From the NCBI GenBank assembly GCA_944990035.1, contig CALYLX010000016.1:1-64000 (forward strand): 64,000 nucleotides of DNA. The letters are read 5' to 3'. The notes beneath the pieces were generated by a model. The model made no database searches. It was not told the DNA's origin and saw only the letters and a program-made list of their open reading frames with translations. Position 1 is the first letter of the stretch; the number at the start of each line of letters is the position of its first letter. Origin of the DNA: Clitopilus passeckerianus. Its lineage: Eukaryota; Basidiomycota; Agaricomycetes; Agaricales; Entolomataceae. The position numbers and the translations under genes were made by a program. This document shows positions 27,591 through 38,897 of the stretch, one piece after another.

Positions 27591-29365
27591 CTACTGCACA
27601 GCGACAGCCTGAGGCTGCTGCTGTTGCGTCTCCGAAGCACCCTTCCCACCCCCATTACTCCTCGACACCGCAGCACCCAGCGCCTGTGTCCTGAACGACA
27701 GTCCCCGAGTCTTCTCGATAACGCTCTGGTAGACAGGTTGCGGTGGTCGGTTGATCTCGATGACGTTCTGCGAAATTTTCAAATGTCAGCAAGCGGGAAC
27801 GAACCAAGAGTAAAAGCAGAAGAAGGGTCAAGGGAATCGTATAGTATAGGAGAGACCCCAGTTGCTTGAGGGCAACGAACGACAAAGACGAAGATAGGTC
27901 TTGGAGGGTATTTCCATATTTGGAAATAGGGAGCACAAGAGGTGTGAAAGGAAAACACACCTTTTCCAGGTCGATTTTGGCGTCAGCGCCCATTCTCGTT
28001 TCGCGGATAAGGTTGACGATCCACTTCTCTCCGTCTTCCTGCGATAGGTTGAGGCGTTCAGATAGATCCCTGCGAAGCAGAATTAACAAAAGTCCTGCTT
28101 CAGGCACGGAAGTACAACTTACGCAATATCAATCTTCTGGTGTATCCTGCAATAAGCCTCACTAATGAGGTACCGTGCGTTATCAAGGAACTCATCCCTG
28201 AACTCCTGGAGGAAGAAATCACTCTCCACGACCTTCTCCGCCGTCTTGAGCTCCCTCTGGGCAGCCTCGAAATCGAACTCGACATAGAGTTCCTTCAAGA
28301 ACGACGTCACAGGGTCCTGGTACTGATACTCCTCCGTCTGTATGACCTTGACGACTTCCCGAATGGCGTTGCGGACCCTCGAGGAGACGGGGGTAGCTGC
28401 ACTGGCCGGCTGGGATGCAGATTTGCGGGACAGGATGGCGGCGGTGGCGAGGTACCGCAGGATCCAGGGGCAAGATGTCTGGATGGTGTTGAGGTACGTC
28501 GGGGAGAGGAAGGTTTCCAGGAGGAGTGTTCTCCCCTGCTCGTGATTGAAGTACACGAACAGCGACCAGTGGGCTAGCCATGTGCGGGAGTGGAGCTGGA
28601 CGAGCGCGGGTTCGACGGGGTTGGTGGTGCTGAAGGCGGACATGATGGAGGCGGGTGTACGGGAGTCGATGACGTCTCGGAGGGTGTTGAGTTCTTCGAG
28701 GGCGACGTCCCATTTTCCGGTGAGGATATCGGAGGCGAGTTTTCCCCAGTGAGCGGAGGTGTTGAGCTCGGTGTCGGTGGAGAGGACGCGGAAATGGTAC
28801 AGGTAGTCGGCGGCGCCGCTGTAGTTGCCGTATGAGTATTGGAACTTGCCAAAGTTGTAGAGGGCAGTTATTTGGTCGAGGGTTAGCTAGAAAGATGTAA
28901 GGACGAGAATATACGACGAAAACGCCATCAAAACGTACGTTATAGTTGTCCTTCAAGTACTGCAAATTTTGGTTCTTGTCCTGTCGTAGTGCCTGGGCAA
29001 CATCAGGATTTTCAATGACATCCAAGACGGCTTGTGCCTCCCGTTGCAGCTGCTCGTGAGTAGAGACAACATTGCTGCGTTTTTCGTCGAATTCTATCAA
29101 AAATTCTCCAGGTTAGAACAGTGTTGCGCTTTCTGGTGAGGCTGATCGATTACTGACCGCTGGGAACGTCTTCGTCTGGATGGATCTGCTGAAACAGTGA
29201 CACGGCATAATCGAACATGTTGGTTCCTTTTGCGAGCTCATATTGAGCAGCAGTGACCTCTTCTTGAGGGAAAGCCCCGATATCTGTGAGATGTGCAAGC
29301 AGAGGGAACGAGAGATGGCGGTCGAGGTAAGGGATGATAGTCCTGGAAAGATCGTGTTCGGCCAT
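27591..29365 (-). CDS. INT6: Translation initiation factor eIF3 subunit e (INT6)
   Basis: PCI-domain subunit of eIF3, which recruits the 43S complex to mRNA in the cytoplasm. Exons 29158-29365, 28939-29093, 28123-28886, 27961-28069 and 27591-27767 give 470 residues, slightly longer than the animal protein. The conserved start [18 protein letters not shown] leads to [18 protein letters not shown]. Then come [53 protein letters not shown] and the PCI segment ending [20 protein letters not shown] with [14 protein letters not shown] Gln-rich C-terminus closes it ([11 protein letters not shown]). Introns are 52-64 nt except the last at 193 nt. Every exon reads cleanly. Confidence 0.97.
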
Positions 29366-29555
29366 CTAAAAGATTGTCATCTGAGGCATAGCCCGTTTAG
29401 TTCGCAGAACGTCACATACCTTGTATCTTTTGTAGGCGTCGAGTGCAGCCTGAGGAAGGACGAGGACGCTGTCGAACGCGACGAGCAGGCTTGTGAGCGT
29501 TTGACACAGCCACAGCAAAAATGATCTGGAAGATGACATAATCAAATACAGTTGA

Positions 29556-29825
29556 CACTCTCCAGGGTGTGATCCATGTTTCCTGAGGAGAAACGGGCTA
29601 GGAAAAGTTATTTCTTTATCTCGGGCACATTTTTACATAGAGAAGATTATAGGTGTATTGAGGAGGAAAATGATGAACGACGCCCAAGAAACGTGGAATG
29701 TTTTTCTCTCGGAAACTCTTTAGAGAAGTTTTGGATGTTTCTATCCAAAAGAGGTTAAGTTTTTCGTCTGATCATCTCATCAGAAACATTCATCTTAGGG
29801 TATTTCCATAGTAAAAACAAAACAT
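29556..29825 (+). repeat. Left inverted repeat of the 4.1-kb segment
   Basis: AT-rich, with internal inverted structure such as CTGATCATCTCATCAG. It pairs with 33377-33670 in inverted orientation and lies about 190 bp upstream of the eIF3e start codon. Confidence 0.65.
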
Positions 29826-30047
29826 GTTTTTGAAATAAACCCTTAGGGCCGGCAAGCGGCAAGGCCCGCTCCCTTACGTATCTGGGGTTGCGAAAATAAC
29901 ACACACATGTATAGATTCGAGGCGATGTCTGCAGTTGAATACACGAATACGATATAGTAGGGATATAGAAGCCACTGTTGAAGCAGCAAAAAGAGAATCA
30001 CATAGAGAATACCAATAAGAAACAAAAATGGTTCAATTGATCCCGAC

Positions 30048-31612
30048 CTAGGCTTCATCCTCGTTGTCATTGGCACGACGGCGGCGAGATTTCTTGGCGG
30101 GAGAAGGAGTGGCTGGCGAGAATGCAGTGAAGTGCTCGGATGCACGTTTGCGTGGGGTGGATGGTCCTGCTGAAGTGGAGGGGCCAGGAGTCAAGGTAGG
30201 AATAAACAGCTCCTCCATTGGGATGTCAGATGTCGCAAATGTCTTCAACTTCTCAATTTGAAGCTGATAGACCTAAAGGGCGCTCAGAAGACCAGTTGAG
30301 GTAATAGGATACATTACACACCTTTTTGACGACGTCGGGATTCTTTGTGTCAGGGATCAACCAACAAACAAGAACGGCATCGATGATAACAAGCGTTCCT
30401 GGTCGTAACTTATCCCTGACTTCCCAGGGTTGGATTAATTTGCCTTCGACGTCATAGAAAGGCTGTTGAGCGAGTTTTGCGCGGTCGAGCTGATAGTAGT
30501 CCCCCTTGTAGTCCTCCAAAGTTGACGGCTCGTAAAATCCTCCAATATCAACTAGCTCGGTGGAGGTAGAACACGCGGCTGAGGAATATTCAGTGTTAGC
30601 GAGATGAACCTAGGTGGAAAATTTGAACGTACGTTCAGGCTTGACTTCCTTCTCAACTTGGTTTACTTCGTCGGGATCTCTATTCAAGAGGTTCTTCTTC
30701 TTTGGAATTTCAGCGGCCTTCGGTGCCGAAGGCGCTTGCGGCGGTATCTACAATAAAAGTAAAAAAATGAACCAAAATTATATGCCCCAGGTCACACACC
30801 TTGTACTTCAGGCCAGTCGTGAATTTGATAAGATCGAGCTTGGAGGACGGGTTGAGATTTCGTTTCGATAGGCAGCTGATAACTTCAGTCTCCTGGTACT
30901 CACCAAGTTAGTAACAACCTAACTGAGTTAAGATTTGCCCTTACCTTGAATTTGTTAGGGATGTTCGGGCGTTCCCCTTGAATAGCTTCGTTCAAAACAG
31001 CAACCTGATTCTCGAAGGCGTCGATGACCTCCGGTGTAGCGGCCTCAGGAACCTCGAGGACAAAGGTGTCCTTGACGGGAGTACGATCAGTAATAGGCTA
31101 GATTCAAATATAAATATCAAGCTCTCAGCCAAGTTGTATTGGGTACTTACTCCTCCGTTGCGTCCTTGGAAGTTGCCCCTGGCCGAGTTTCGTGTACCAA
31201 AGGTCGAATGAGCAATCTGACCAAAGAAGCAGAACAATACTTCTGAGGTCGGATCTTCGCCTTTGGAGTAGAAGGTAATCTTGCCAAACGAATTGCCGTC
31301 ACTTTCGAACTTCGTGTGCGCGCGGAAATCCTCGCCATAGGCCATCACACCTAAGGCTGGAGTAGCCATTGGCTCAGACAGGCGAAGCTCCCATGACAGA
31401 AGGCTGTAGCAACCTTGCTCGCGGCGTTTCTCGAAACAAGACATGAAGATAGGCGTGTAAGAGGTAGATGAGGAGTTTTTGCGAGGCTGGAGAATGGCGA
31501 ACGCGAGGAATTATGTGGCTCTTATAGCCCAGCAGTCTGGCAGCCCTGATACGTACCAAAGATACGGTAAGTGTCTGGAATAAATTAGACGAGTGGCGGA
31601 GAAACGTACCAT
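30048..31612 (-). CDS. Protein of unknown function, nuclear-type basic tail
   Basis: No family recognised. The proposed start is an ATG-only exon (31610-31612), then a short intron (31575-31609, 35 nt) and an 18-nt exon, giving MTLTVSLPRKNSSSTSYTPI; the downstream M of MSCFEKRREQGCY is an alternative. The coding line continues through YSLLSWELRLSEPM, GKITFYSKGEDPTSEVLFCF and GQIAHSTFGTRNSARGNFQG, then VLEVPEAATPEVIDAFENQV. Further on are DYKGDYYQLDRAKLAQ and a Pro/Ser-rich C-terminus with the basic cluster KKSRRRR, which looks like a nuclear localisation signal, ending NDNEDEA. The start lies only 8 nt after the stop of the upstream helicase-like gene on the same strand. Codon use and clean splicing suggest a real gene. 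Confidence 0.6.
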
Positions 31613-31620
31613 GCGGAATG

Positions 31621-33161
31621 CTACAGGGACATGCCTCTCGGGCGCTTTGAAGCTCCCTGAATATTGTGAAGGGAGTTGTCGGCCCGACGACGTTTTCTTG
31701 GCCTGACTAGTGTTGTTGCTTGCTCGGATCGACTCATGGGGGACGTAGAAGCCTGAGCGACAGGCGTGTGGGTGGTGGTGGTCAAGGTTATCTGTGTCTG
31801 AGCAGGACGACTCGTTGATGCCAACTGCCTAGTTGGGGAGTGATCATGTGACATCAACAGACCTTCTCGACGTCTCTCCGTCTCAAACCTCGTCAATGTC
31901 TTCGAGTCCATTCTGTTCAGACGCCTCATCTCGTTACGCATGTCTTCGGACTGCCTGGAACATATCTTTGACATCCGAAAATTCCGAAGGATCCCTAATC
32001 CGTCCAACGACTTGACGCGTGAAACCATGACATATGGAGCTTCTGTCCCTCTACAACTCTCCAGATCTACGATTACTCTCTCTAGCGTCTTCCCTTGGGC
32101 TTTGTGTGCGGTCATCGCAAACGCGGGAACAATAGGGACCTGTGATCGCTTGATTGTACATTTTTTTCCGGAATGTGGATGAGTGAATTTCATCTCGACT
32201 GTGTCTTGCAAGACCACGGCCTGGTTTTCCCCAAGATGAGGTAGCTCCGAAGCGGACATGCCGGGGCACTCTACAACACATGAAACAGCCTCTCGGTCAC
32301 CCCAATCATTGACTACGTAGCGAACAGACTGTAGAGTTCCAATTGAACCGTTCACAATACCTTCCATAAGAGAGTCAAAGGACAAATTTGATTTTATTAT
32401 CGCAGTCAAAAAGGCAAGACAGAGCTTATCTATGGTTAAGCTAGATTCACGAATTGAATGGCATACAGAGCCGGACATAGCCGCATCCATACAGGAACCA
32501 GAGATGACATGCTTCACGAAGAGTTGACGACAAGCAATTGGATCTGTAGTAGTGACTGGGATGGAGTGAGCTGTCAGTAATGCATGAGAATCGGAAGTAC
32601 TCATCGTGAAAATCCCAGGAAGCTTTAAACGAGAGCCAAGAAGCTGTTGCACAATAGAGTCTTGGTCATCCAAGGGGGCGGGTATAACTTCAGCATTTCC
32701 GGGAAGCGAAGGTGGACAGGGTTCAGCGGTGTTAACAGATGGCATCGGCGCCAAGGGCGTGGTGATGTGAATTGGTGGCATCGGCGCCGGGGCTATGGCT
32801 ACAACATGGTCAGGCGCTGCAAAACGCGAAAGCTGTCAAACTCACTGGGCAATGACAGTGGCATGTAAAGTGGTAGATACGGCGGGGTGAAAGCACACCC
32901 AGAGCCGAGAGATGCTCTACAAGAGGTTAGCCATTCATAACCAAGGCAAATGTGGAGGCTGTTATCGTCAACTACACGAAAAAGTGTGTTTGTTGAATAT
33001 AAGCCAAGCGTGGTGGAAACCATGAAATTATAGATCATCAGAGTGCCAGCCGCAGGCACTGCCAGTCCCAGAAAACGTAGAAGAGTAGACGAAAGCGAAG
33101 AGGACGGAGTGCTGGCGTCGTATACGGCAGTAACGGGAAGGCCATTGAAAAGTACAGACAT
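31621..33161 (-). CDS. PIF1-type helicase C-terminal fragment with retropepsin-like N-terminus
   Basis: The 386-codon frame 31621-32781 carries the end of a PIF1/RecD-like superfamily 1 helicase: AFAMTAHKAQGKTLERVIV (motif V-like) and YVMVSRVKSLDGLGILRNF (motif VI-like). A Ser/Thr-rich tail with PRKRRRADN follows. The Walker A and B half is missing, so it cannot be a full helicase. Upstream in the same orientation, the frame from 33161 reads MSVLFNGLPVTAVYDASTP, then SSTLLRFLGLAVP and ICLGYEWLTSC. This resembles the layout of retroviral-type aspartic proteases (ALLDSGA..., then LG-x-[DE]-WL), but with D-A-S in place of D-S/T-G. The two frames join in phase through a 29-nt GT-AG gap, too short for a normal intron, so the join is uncertain. 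It may be a relic or a repurposed fragment. Confidence 0.55.
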
Positions 33162-33376
33162 CGCGACAGTACAAGCGATGAGGTGGCAGCACGGCGAGGA
33201 GAAGACGACCAGAATCGGCACTCTCCGAGATTTCAAACTCAATGCACAGCTTTGTTGATGGGAGGTGATTCTCCTGCAAAAAGTGGTTTTATTTCGTCCC
33301 CTAAAACCCTACTACCTTAAAAGGTAGCGGGAATTTACCATGTTTACTCCGGAAACATGCAAGAAATTGGCTAAAT

Positions 33377-33670
33377 TATAAGTTTTTGTTGCCTAGAAAT
33401 GTCCGAAGATGTATGTTTCCATTGAAATCATTCGACAGAAAACTTGACACTTTTTTGACCAGAAACACTCAAAATTTCTCTGAAAGGTTTCCACAAGAAC
33501 AACGATACAAGTTTCTTGAGCCAAATACCGTAAGAAACATTTCAGAATTTTTTATAACTTTTCTCCTAGATACATCTACAACCCCTCCTACGTAAAAATG
33601 TGCCCAAGAAAAACGAGTAACTTTTCCTCGCCCATTTTTCCTCGAGAAACACCCATCACACTCCGGAGTG
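33377..33670 (-). repeat. Right inverted repeat of the 4.1-kb segment
   Basis: Inverted, diverged copy of 29556-29825, ending in the perfect palindrome CACTCCGGAGTG (33659-33670). Just inside it, two small hairpins stand in tandem: CTACCTT/AAGGTAG (33312-33327) and CATGTTT/AAACATG (33339-33359). Confidence 0.65.
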
Positions 33671-34648
33671 CCATGGCATCCAGGCCTAAAGTCTACAGCC
33701 AATTACGAAACGATTCACCATATAAATTGAAATTACACGCAGCTCAGCTATTGTGCATAAAACCAGCTCCTGTTGGGATTCTTATGTAGCGCGGCTTGGG
33801 GACATGACGGGGTTGGCGGGGTTGCAAAGAGGCAGTCGGTGGGTTGGATCGTTGGGGCCCCAAACACGGTAGCCAAGTAGATACTAAGCACAGATATGCA
33901 ATAAAATCAAGAGGGATGGGAAGATGGGTGAGCAAAAATAAATGTAGACGGTGAATCTGAGATGCGGTGAACGGTGTGAATCCAACCTACCTGAGCTCAG
34001 GTTTCAAACGATCTTTAGGCATATCAGTCTCACTGCAGACCCCACCTCACAACGCCGACACCACAAGTGAGACACCCCCGAGGCCTTCGAGAATGTGCTC
34101 CTTACCCTGGAAACCCGCATTTGACGACAATTACGCTGATCCTCGAGACAACTCTCCGATTACATTATTTTTGAGGCTGCGGCCCGAAAAGAAAATTCGT
34201 ATATTGTCCCCCAATCTAATCTTCAAGTTGGAGGTAGGTATCTGAATCAATTCATCGAAGCATCCCAAGATTTGGGTGTCCCAACGACTGGGGAATGACT
34301 GTACAGAGGATACAGGGGCCAGGGCTGACTAAACGCCAACGGCTTCCCCTCGTTATTTTGTTTTCTGGATGGCAGAATCCATTCCCGATGGCGCAAGGGC
34401 TGCTCAGGTAGTCCCAAACAGCCTGGATTCACAGCGTGCTATTCTTGTCCCATCGCGCTATCTCCAAGACGCGTGAAAATCCTTGGAATGAGCTCATATC
34501 TGACGTTCCAAGCTTTGAACTTTCATTCTGGCGCAAATCAAACGTCATGAACTGGTGCATACTTGGGCTCAACTATGGTTTAAGCTCGCACACGAATCCA
34601 TTCCCGATAATCAACCTTTCCTCTTACTTTCACTGGTGAACACTAAAC
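33671..34648. other. Intergenic region, no gene seen
   Basis: About 1 kb upstream of the reductase gene. Short overlapping frames only, with no motif recognised. Confidence 0.4.
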
Positions 34649-36170
34649 ATGACTCCAACTCGAAACGCTCGTGTCCTGTTCAAGGAAATACCCAAAGGTG
34701 AGCGAGCCGTTCCCGAAGTGACTCGCATGGGAACTAAGAACACACATCCAGGGTATCCTGAACCAGGGAAGACCACAGTATACGACGATTCGCAAACTAT
34801 TGACCTTGATAATGTGCCCTTGAATGGCGGATTTCTCCTCAAGACGCTGGTGTTGTCGATCGACCCATACCTTCGAGGTAGGATGCGGCCAGTGGAGGTG
34901 AAGTCGTACGCTGTGAGCCTGTTCGTGGTCTACCCACATCCGTAATACTGATTGTCTTTCCACAGCCTGCATACCACTTGAACATGCCGTATGCATTCCA
35001 AGTTGCCTCGTGTAGGGTCAAAAAATCTTGCTCATTCGGTCGCGCAGATTGGAGAGCTTAGGCGTCGGCGTCGTAGTCAGATCGGAACATCCTGAGGTCA
35101 AGAAAGGTGACCACATCTACGGCGACCTTCGTGAGCCCGCCAACCTTTCTATATACCACCTCCAACTCATCCTCCTTTCGTATACAGCTCACCAAGAATA
35201 TAACATCGTCAAATCCCTCGACGGATTCAGAAAGCTCAATGACGCAAAGTTACCTTGGCGGACGTACGTCGGAGCTGCCGGGATGCCCGGTCAGACTGCC
35301 TACGCTGGATGGAATACATTCTCCAAGGCGAAGAAGGTGAGCCACAGTCAACATCGTGTGCACGAAAATTCTCTTAATCATTTACTTCCAGGGCGAAACG
35401 GCCTTCGTCTCTGCAGGAGCTGGTCCGGTGGGCTCGTAAGCTCAGCCTTTCTGAGACGCCTCCGCATCTCTAAATGGCCCTCCAGCATGGTGATCCAGTT
35501 CGCCAAGCAAGATGGGATGAAAGTCATTGCCTGCGCCGGCAGCCAGGAGAAGATCGACTTCATCAAGAGTCTCGGGGCGGACGTTGTGTATAACTACAAG
35601 GACACTGATACGGAGAAGGTTCTGGAGAAAGAAGGACCAGTTGACGTATATTGGGATAATGTCGGAGGCTATATTCTCGATGCTGCTTTGTTACATTCGA
35701 ATGTTAAGGCCCGTTTTATCGTAAGTTCTCTCTCTCTCGTCTGCTAAATGTGCCTTCTAAATCCATCTCCGGCTAGGAATGCGGTATGATTTCCGGTAGG
35801 TATCTCGATCACAGGATATTGGGCTCTGTTTCATGGCCTTATGTAACTAGGTTATAACGAGGGCTATCCTCCTATCAAGGCACGTGCACCCTCCTTCGAC
35901 CACCTGTCGTTACCCTCACTAACTCCCCACCAACAGAACCTCAACAAAGTCTTCGACAACCAAATCTCCATGAACGGCTTCATCATCTTCAACCTCGACA
36001 ACGAATACTGTGACAAGTTCTTCGACGTCATTCCCCCCAAGCTCGCGAATGGGGAGATCAAGTATCGGGAGGAGGTTCATAAAGGGCTGGAGAAGGTTGG
36101 GGATGCGTTATTGGAGAATCAGAAGGGGCAGAACAAAGCGAAGTCGGTTGTTGTCGTGTCTGAAGAGTAG
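34649..36170 (+). CDS. NADP-dependent medium-chain oxidoreductase (prostaglandin/alkenal reductase-like)
   Basis: Zinc-independent medium-chain dehydrogenase/reductase of the leukotriene B4 dehydrogenase / alkenal double-bond reductase type, which reduces alpha,beta-unsaturated carbonyls with NADPH in the cytosol. Nine exons: 34649-34912, 34966-34988, 35048-35130, 35188-35336, 35392-35435, 35486-35720, 35777-35795, 35851-35879 and 35937-36170, giving 359 residues. Features are SIDPYLRGRM, LGVGVVVRSEHPEVKKGDHI, GMPGQTAYAGW, the nucleotide-binding AFVSAGAGPVGSMVIQFAK, CAGSQEKIDFIKSLGAD and DVYWDNVGG. The intron at 35880-35936 begins GC rather than GT; the exon junction IKNLNKVFDN fits the family. 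No catalytic zinc ligands are seen, as expected for this branch. The exact substrate cannot be told. Confidence 0.92.
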
Positions 36171-36507
36171 GGCGGGTAGGATACGGGATGACGGATGTGT
36201 GTAGCACGGAAGGGTATTATGAGTATTGACTGTAATTCAAATATTGAAGCACGAGCTTCATGGACTGATGGGTAGTTGATACAGGTTCTATATCATATCA
36301 AAATGGTGGGTGTCCGCATCTCCTTTGACGAAACATCAACTTCGGGGTGCTGTGACCGGCTGTTGCAAAGGTACTGAATCCTCAGTACCACCAATTATCA
36401 CGAAGAATCAATGGCTTAGAATGCAATATTATTGGATGTGACTATTAAGTGAGAGGTACGGATATATGGGTAACGTAGATATTAGAGAATGCTTTTCCTC
36501 AGAAAGC

Positions 36508-37336
36508 TCAGACAGTGACGTGGGCCTTGATGACGGCAACGATGACGGTGAGCTTGAGGTCAACGCAGACATCGATGATGACCTTCAGGAGAGCGCAGAT
36601 GTGGATGTCAATTCCGGCAATGAGGTTGAAGACGGCATTCAAGAGGGTGGCGACAAGGACACTAGGAGATTATGAATACAATATTTAACGCAAATGCTGA
36701 TTCAGACTTACCCAATCTCAGCAACGAGGTGGAGAACGAGGTCAGCCTTGATGTCAACGCAAGCCTTGACGATGACAGAGATGAGGCCAGTGATAGCCTA
36801 CAGAGAAACGTCAGAAAATTATATTATGAAACCCCTCAAAAGCACATACGACAACGACGTCGGCAACAATCTTGGCACAGGCCTTGATGTCGACGAGCTT
36901 GCCACCGGACAGGAGGCGAGCGTTGACATCGACCTTGACGAGAGCCTCAACATCGGCGATAGCCTTAACACAAATAGTCTTGACTTCCGCCAAAATATCT
37001 ACGAAGGCCTTCACAGTAACATCAACAGCGACGGTAGCCTTGGCGTCAACAACAGCCTCTGCGAGAAAGGTCGGTCAATAGGGTAACAAAGTAAAGCAAA
37101 GCATACAAGTACGTACTTGCTTTGATAGTAAGGTCCTCGACCTCGACCTTGATGTCAGCGAAGACATCAGGAAGGGAGGTGCAGGAGCCATCACAACGGC
37201 GAGAGAGGCCTGGGCTGGCAATAGCAGAGTTGACGATTCCGGGGGCGGCGGCAGGAACCTCAACAAGAGGAGCAGCGGAGACGAAGCCAGCAAGAGCAGC
37301 GGTGGCGACGAAGAAGAGGGAGCGGAAAGAAGGCAT
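36508..37336 (-). CDS. Small secreted helical protein, copy A
   Basis: Signal peptide MPSFRSLFFVATAALAGFVSA is followed by a short linker with a likely RR processing site (GLSRRCDGSC), a Cys pair and TSLPDVFADIKVEVEDLTIK. After introns of about 50 nt the mature part is a run of Val/Ala/Lys/Asp heptad-like segments (DILAEVKTICVKAIADVEAL, KLVDIKACAKIVADVV, SVIVKACVDIKADLV, KVIIDVCVDLKLTVIVAVIK), suggesting a bundle of amphipathic helices with regularly placed cysteines. Four exons, ending HVTV. It is paralogous to copy B about 0.75 kb upstream in the same orientation. Probably extracellular or cell-wall associated; the function of this family is unknown to me. Confidence 0.75.
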
Positions 37337-37426
37337 TGAAGTTGGATCTAAAGAGTGACGAGGGTTGGGTTAGAGCAGATAACACGAGCAAGAGTTCGTT
37401 GAAGAGGGTCAAGTGAGTCCCAAGGC

Positions 37427-37434
37427 GTTATATA
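37427..37434 (-). promoter_or_regulatory. Probable TATA box of secreted protein copy A
   Basis: TATATAAC on the minus strand, about 90 nt upstream of the start codon at 37336, a usual distance for a highly expressed basidiomycete gene. Confidence 0.5.
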
Positions 37435-38086
37435 CCAGACGGTGGAGTTCTTTGACTGCCGATCATGTCACAAACTAATCCCAAACGAGGCATCGACTTC
37501 TACAAAATTGTTTTCGATTAACACGCTTCTCGGAACCGACATGAAGTAGGCGAATCCTGGGCGAATCACATACCCCTAGAAACCAGCTAGAAGCTTTGAG
37601 AGGTTGCTCTCGTTGTTTATACGGAAGTTTCAAGATGGCAGCCACACGGCTAGGCCATGAAGGACTTCACATAGATAGCAGGCCTGGTCATACAATGGAG
37701 AAGACGAAATGAGATTCAAGTAACATGAAGGCCGCACGGCAATTCCCGACGTGAATACGTAATTCAGGGCCGGCTGGTATGGTCGAAGGCACGTCACGCA
37801 ACGGGGGCGCTTGCACGAGCCTGGCTGGTCGAGACTCGATTGAACCCCCAATCTGCCTGGCGCCTCATGCTCTTGGCTATCCAGTACTGATCCTGAACTG
37901 ACAAGCCCGCTAGAAGTCATGTTGAAATCTCACTGGGAAACACTTCGTAACTCCTCCGATCTAAGAGAACCGATATGAATCTGTCGTCACTGGCAAGATC
38001 ACACAAAGATTCCGAGAAGAAGAAAAGGCATTAATTGTGCTATATCCTACGTCCCAAATGTAAAACTAAATACAGTAACGGGATCC
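37435..38086. other. Spacer between the tandem secreted protein genes
   Basis: No gene recognised. It holds the upstream region of copy A and the 3' flank of copy B. Confidence 0.4.
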
Positions 38087-38897
38087 TTAGAGGGAGATGC
38101 CGAGGTGGATCTTGATCAAGGACACAACAACGCTCAAGTTAAGGCTGATGCAGACATCAACGACAACCTTGAGGAGAGCGCAAATGTGGACATCAATGCC
38201 AACAACAAGAGTGAAGACAACCTTGAGGAGAGCGGCAATGAGGACACTAGAGAACCATTAGCATGGGAGTTGACCTAAACGATATTCAGACATACCCAAT
38301 CTCAGCAACGACCTTGACGACGACGTCAGCGCTGACGCAGGCCTTGACGATAACGGAGAGGAGAGCAGTGATAGCCTAGTAGATAAAAGTTAGTTGAGGT
38401 CCCCACGAAGGCACAAAGGCGACATACGATGATAACGTCAGCAATGATCTTGGCGCAGACCTTGATATCGACGAGTTTGCCTTGAGAAAGCAGAAGAACC
38501 GAGGCATCGACCTTGACGAGGGCATTGACATCGGCGATAGCCTTGACACAGAGTGCCTTGACCTCAGCCAAGATCTCGACGTACGCGTCCACATTGACGT
38601 CGACCGTAATGTCAGCGGTCTCGTGCTGGTGAGTGATGGTGTCTACAAATCAAGACGTTAGCCAGGGCTTTTTGTGCCGGAATGAAGATACATACGGCAC
38701 TTGTTGGTGATTACGTCGATCTCAGCCTTGACATCGACGAAGATATCGGGCAGAGAGCTGCAGCCAGAGTTGCAACGGCGGTTAATGGCAATATCCTTGC
38801 CAGCAGTGTGGGCGGAGGTGTCGGCTAGAGGAGCTGCAGCAGCAAAGCCAGCGAGGGCAGTGGTGGCGTAGAGGAGGATGGAGCGGAAGGAAGGCAT
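38087..38897 (-). CDS. Small secreted helical protein, copy B
   Basis: Paralogue of copy A with the same exon layout. Signal peptide MPSFRSILLYATTALAGFAA, then INRRCNSGCSSLPDIFVDVK with the same RR-C-x3-C pattern, and helical segments DAYVEILAEVKALCVKAIAD, VNALVKVDASVLLLSQGKL and VDIKVCAKIIADVI. Then ITALLSVIVKACVSADVVVK and the C-terminal LLKVVVDVCISLNLSVVVS follow, ending GISL. The intron junctions agree with those of copy A, which supports both models. The start is at 38897 because the upstream in-frame extension lacks a signal peptide. Tandem duplication is clear; divergence is substantial in the linker and C-terminus. Confidence 0.75.

Larger units (their letters stand above)
29556..33670. 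mobile_element. 4.1-kb segment bounded by inverted repeats
   Basis: The left end (29556-29825, plus) and right end (33377-33670, read as reverse complement) align along about 270-290 bp as diverged inverted copies. Shared blocks include GTGTGAT, GAGGAAAAGTTA-like, GGGCACATTTTTAC, CAAGAAAC, GGAAAC..TT.AGAGAA.TTT and ATGTTTCT. Both outer ends begin CACTC and form a short palindrome; at the right end CACTCCGGAGTG is perfect. Inside, on the minus strand, lie a helicase fragment and an unknown gene. I see no transposase and no obvious target-site duplication. It could be a non-autonomous DNA transposon with cargo, or two independent copies of a short element that happen to flank two genes. Confidence 0.55.

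Noticed and set aside
28219..29100. 293-codon minus-strand frame, Pro/Arg/His-rich
   Set aside because: An alternative frame of eIF3e exon 3, whose correct frame carries all the PCI-domain motifs.
36466..37080. Plus-strand frames very rich in Asp, Asn and Glu, resembling acidic repeat proteins
   Set aside because: They are the antisense of the GTC/ATC/GCC-rich codons of the secreted protein genes, which have signal peptides, conserved introns and a paralogue.
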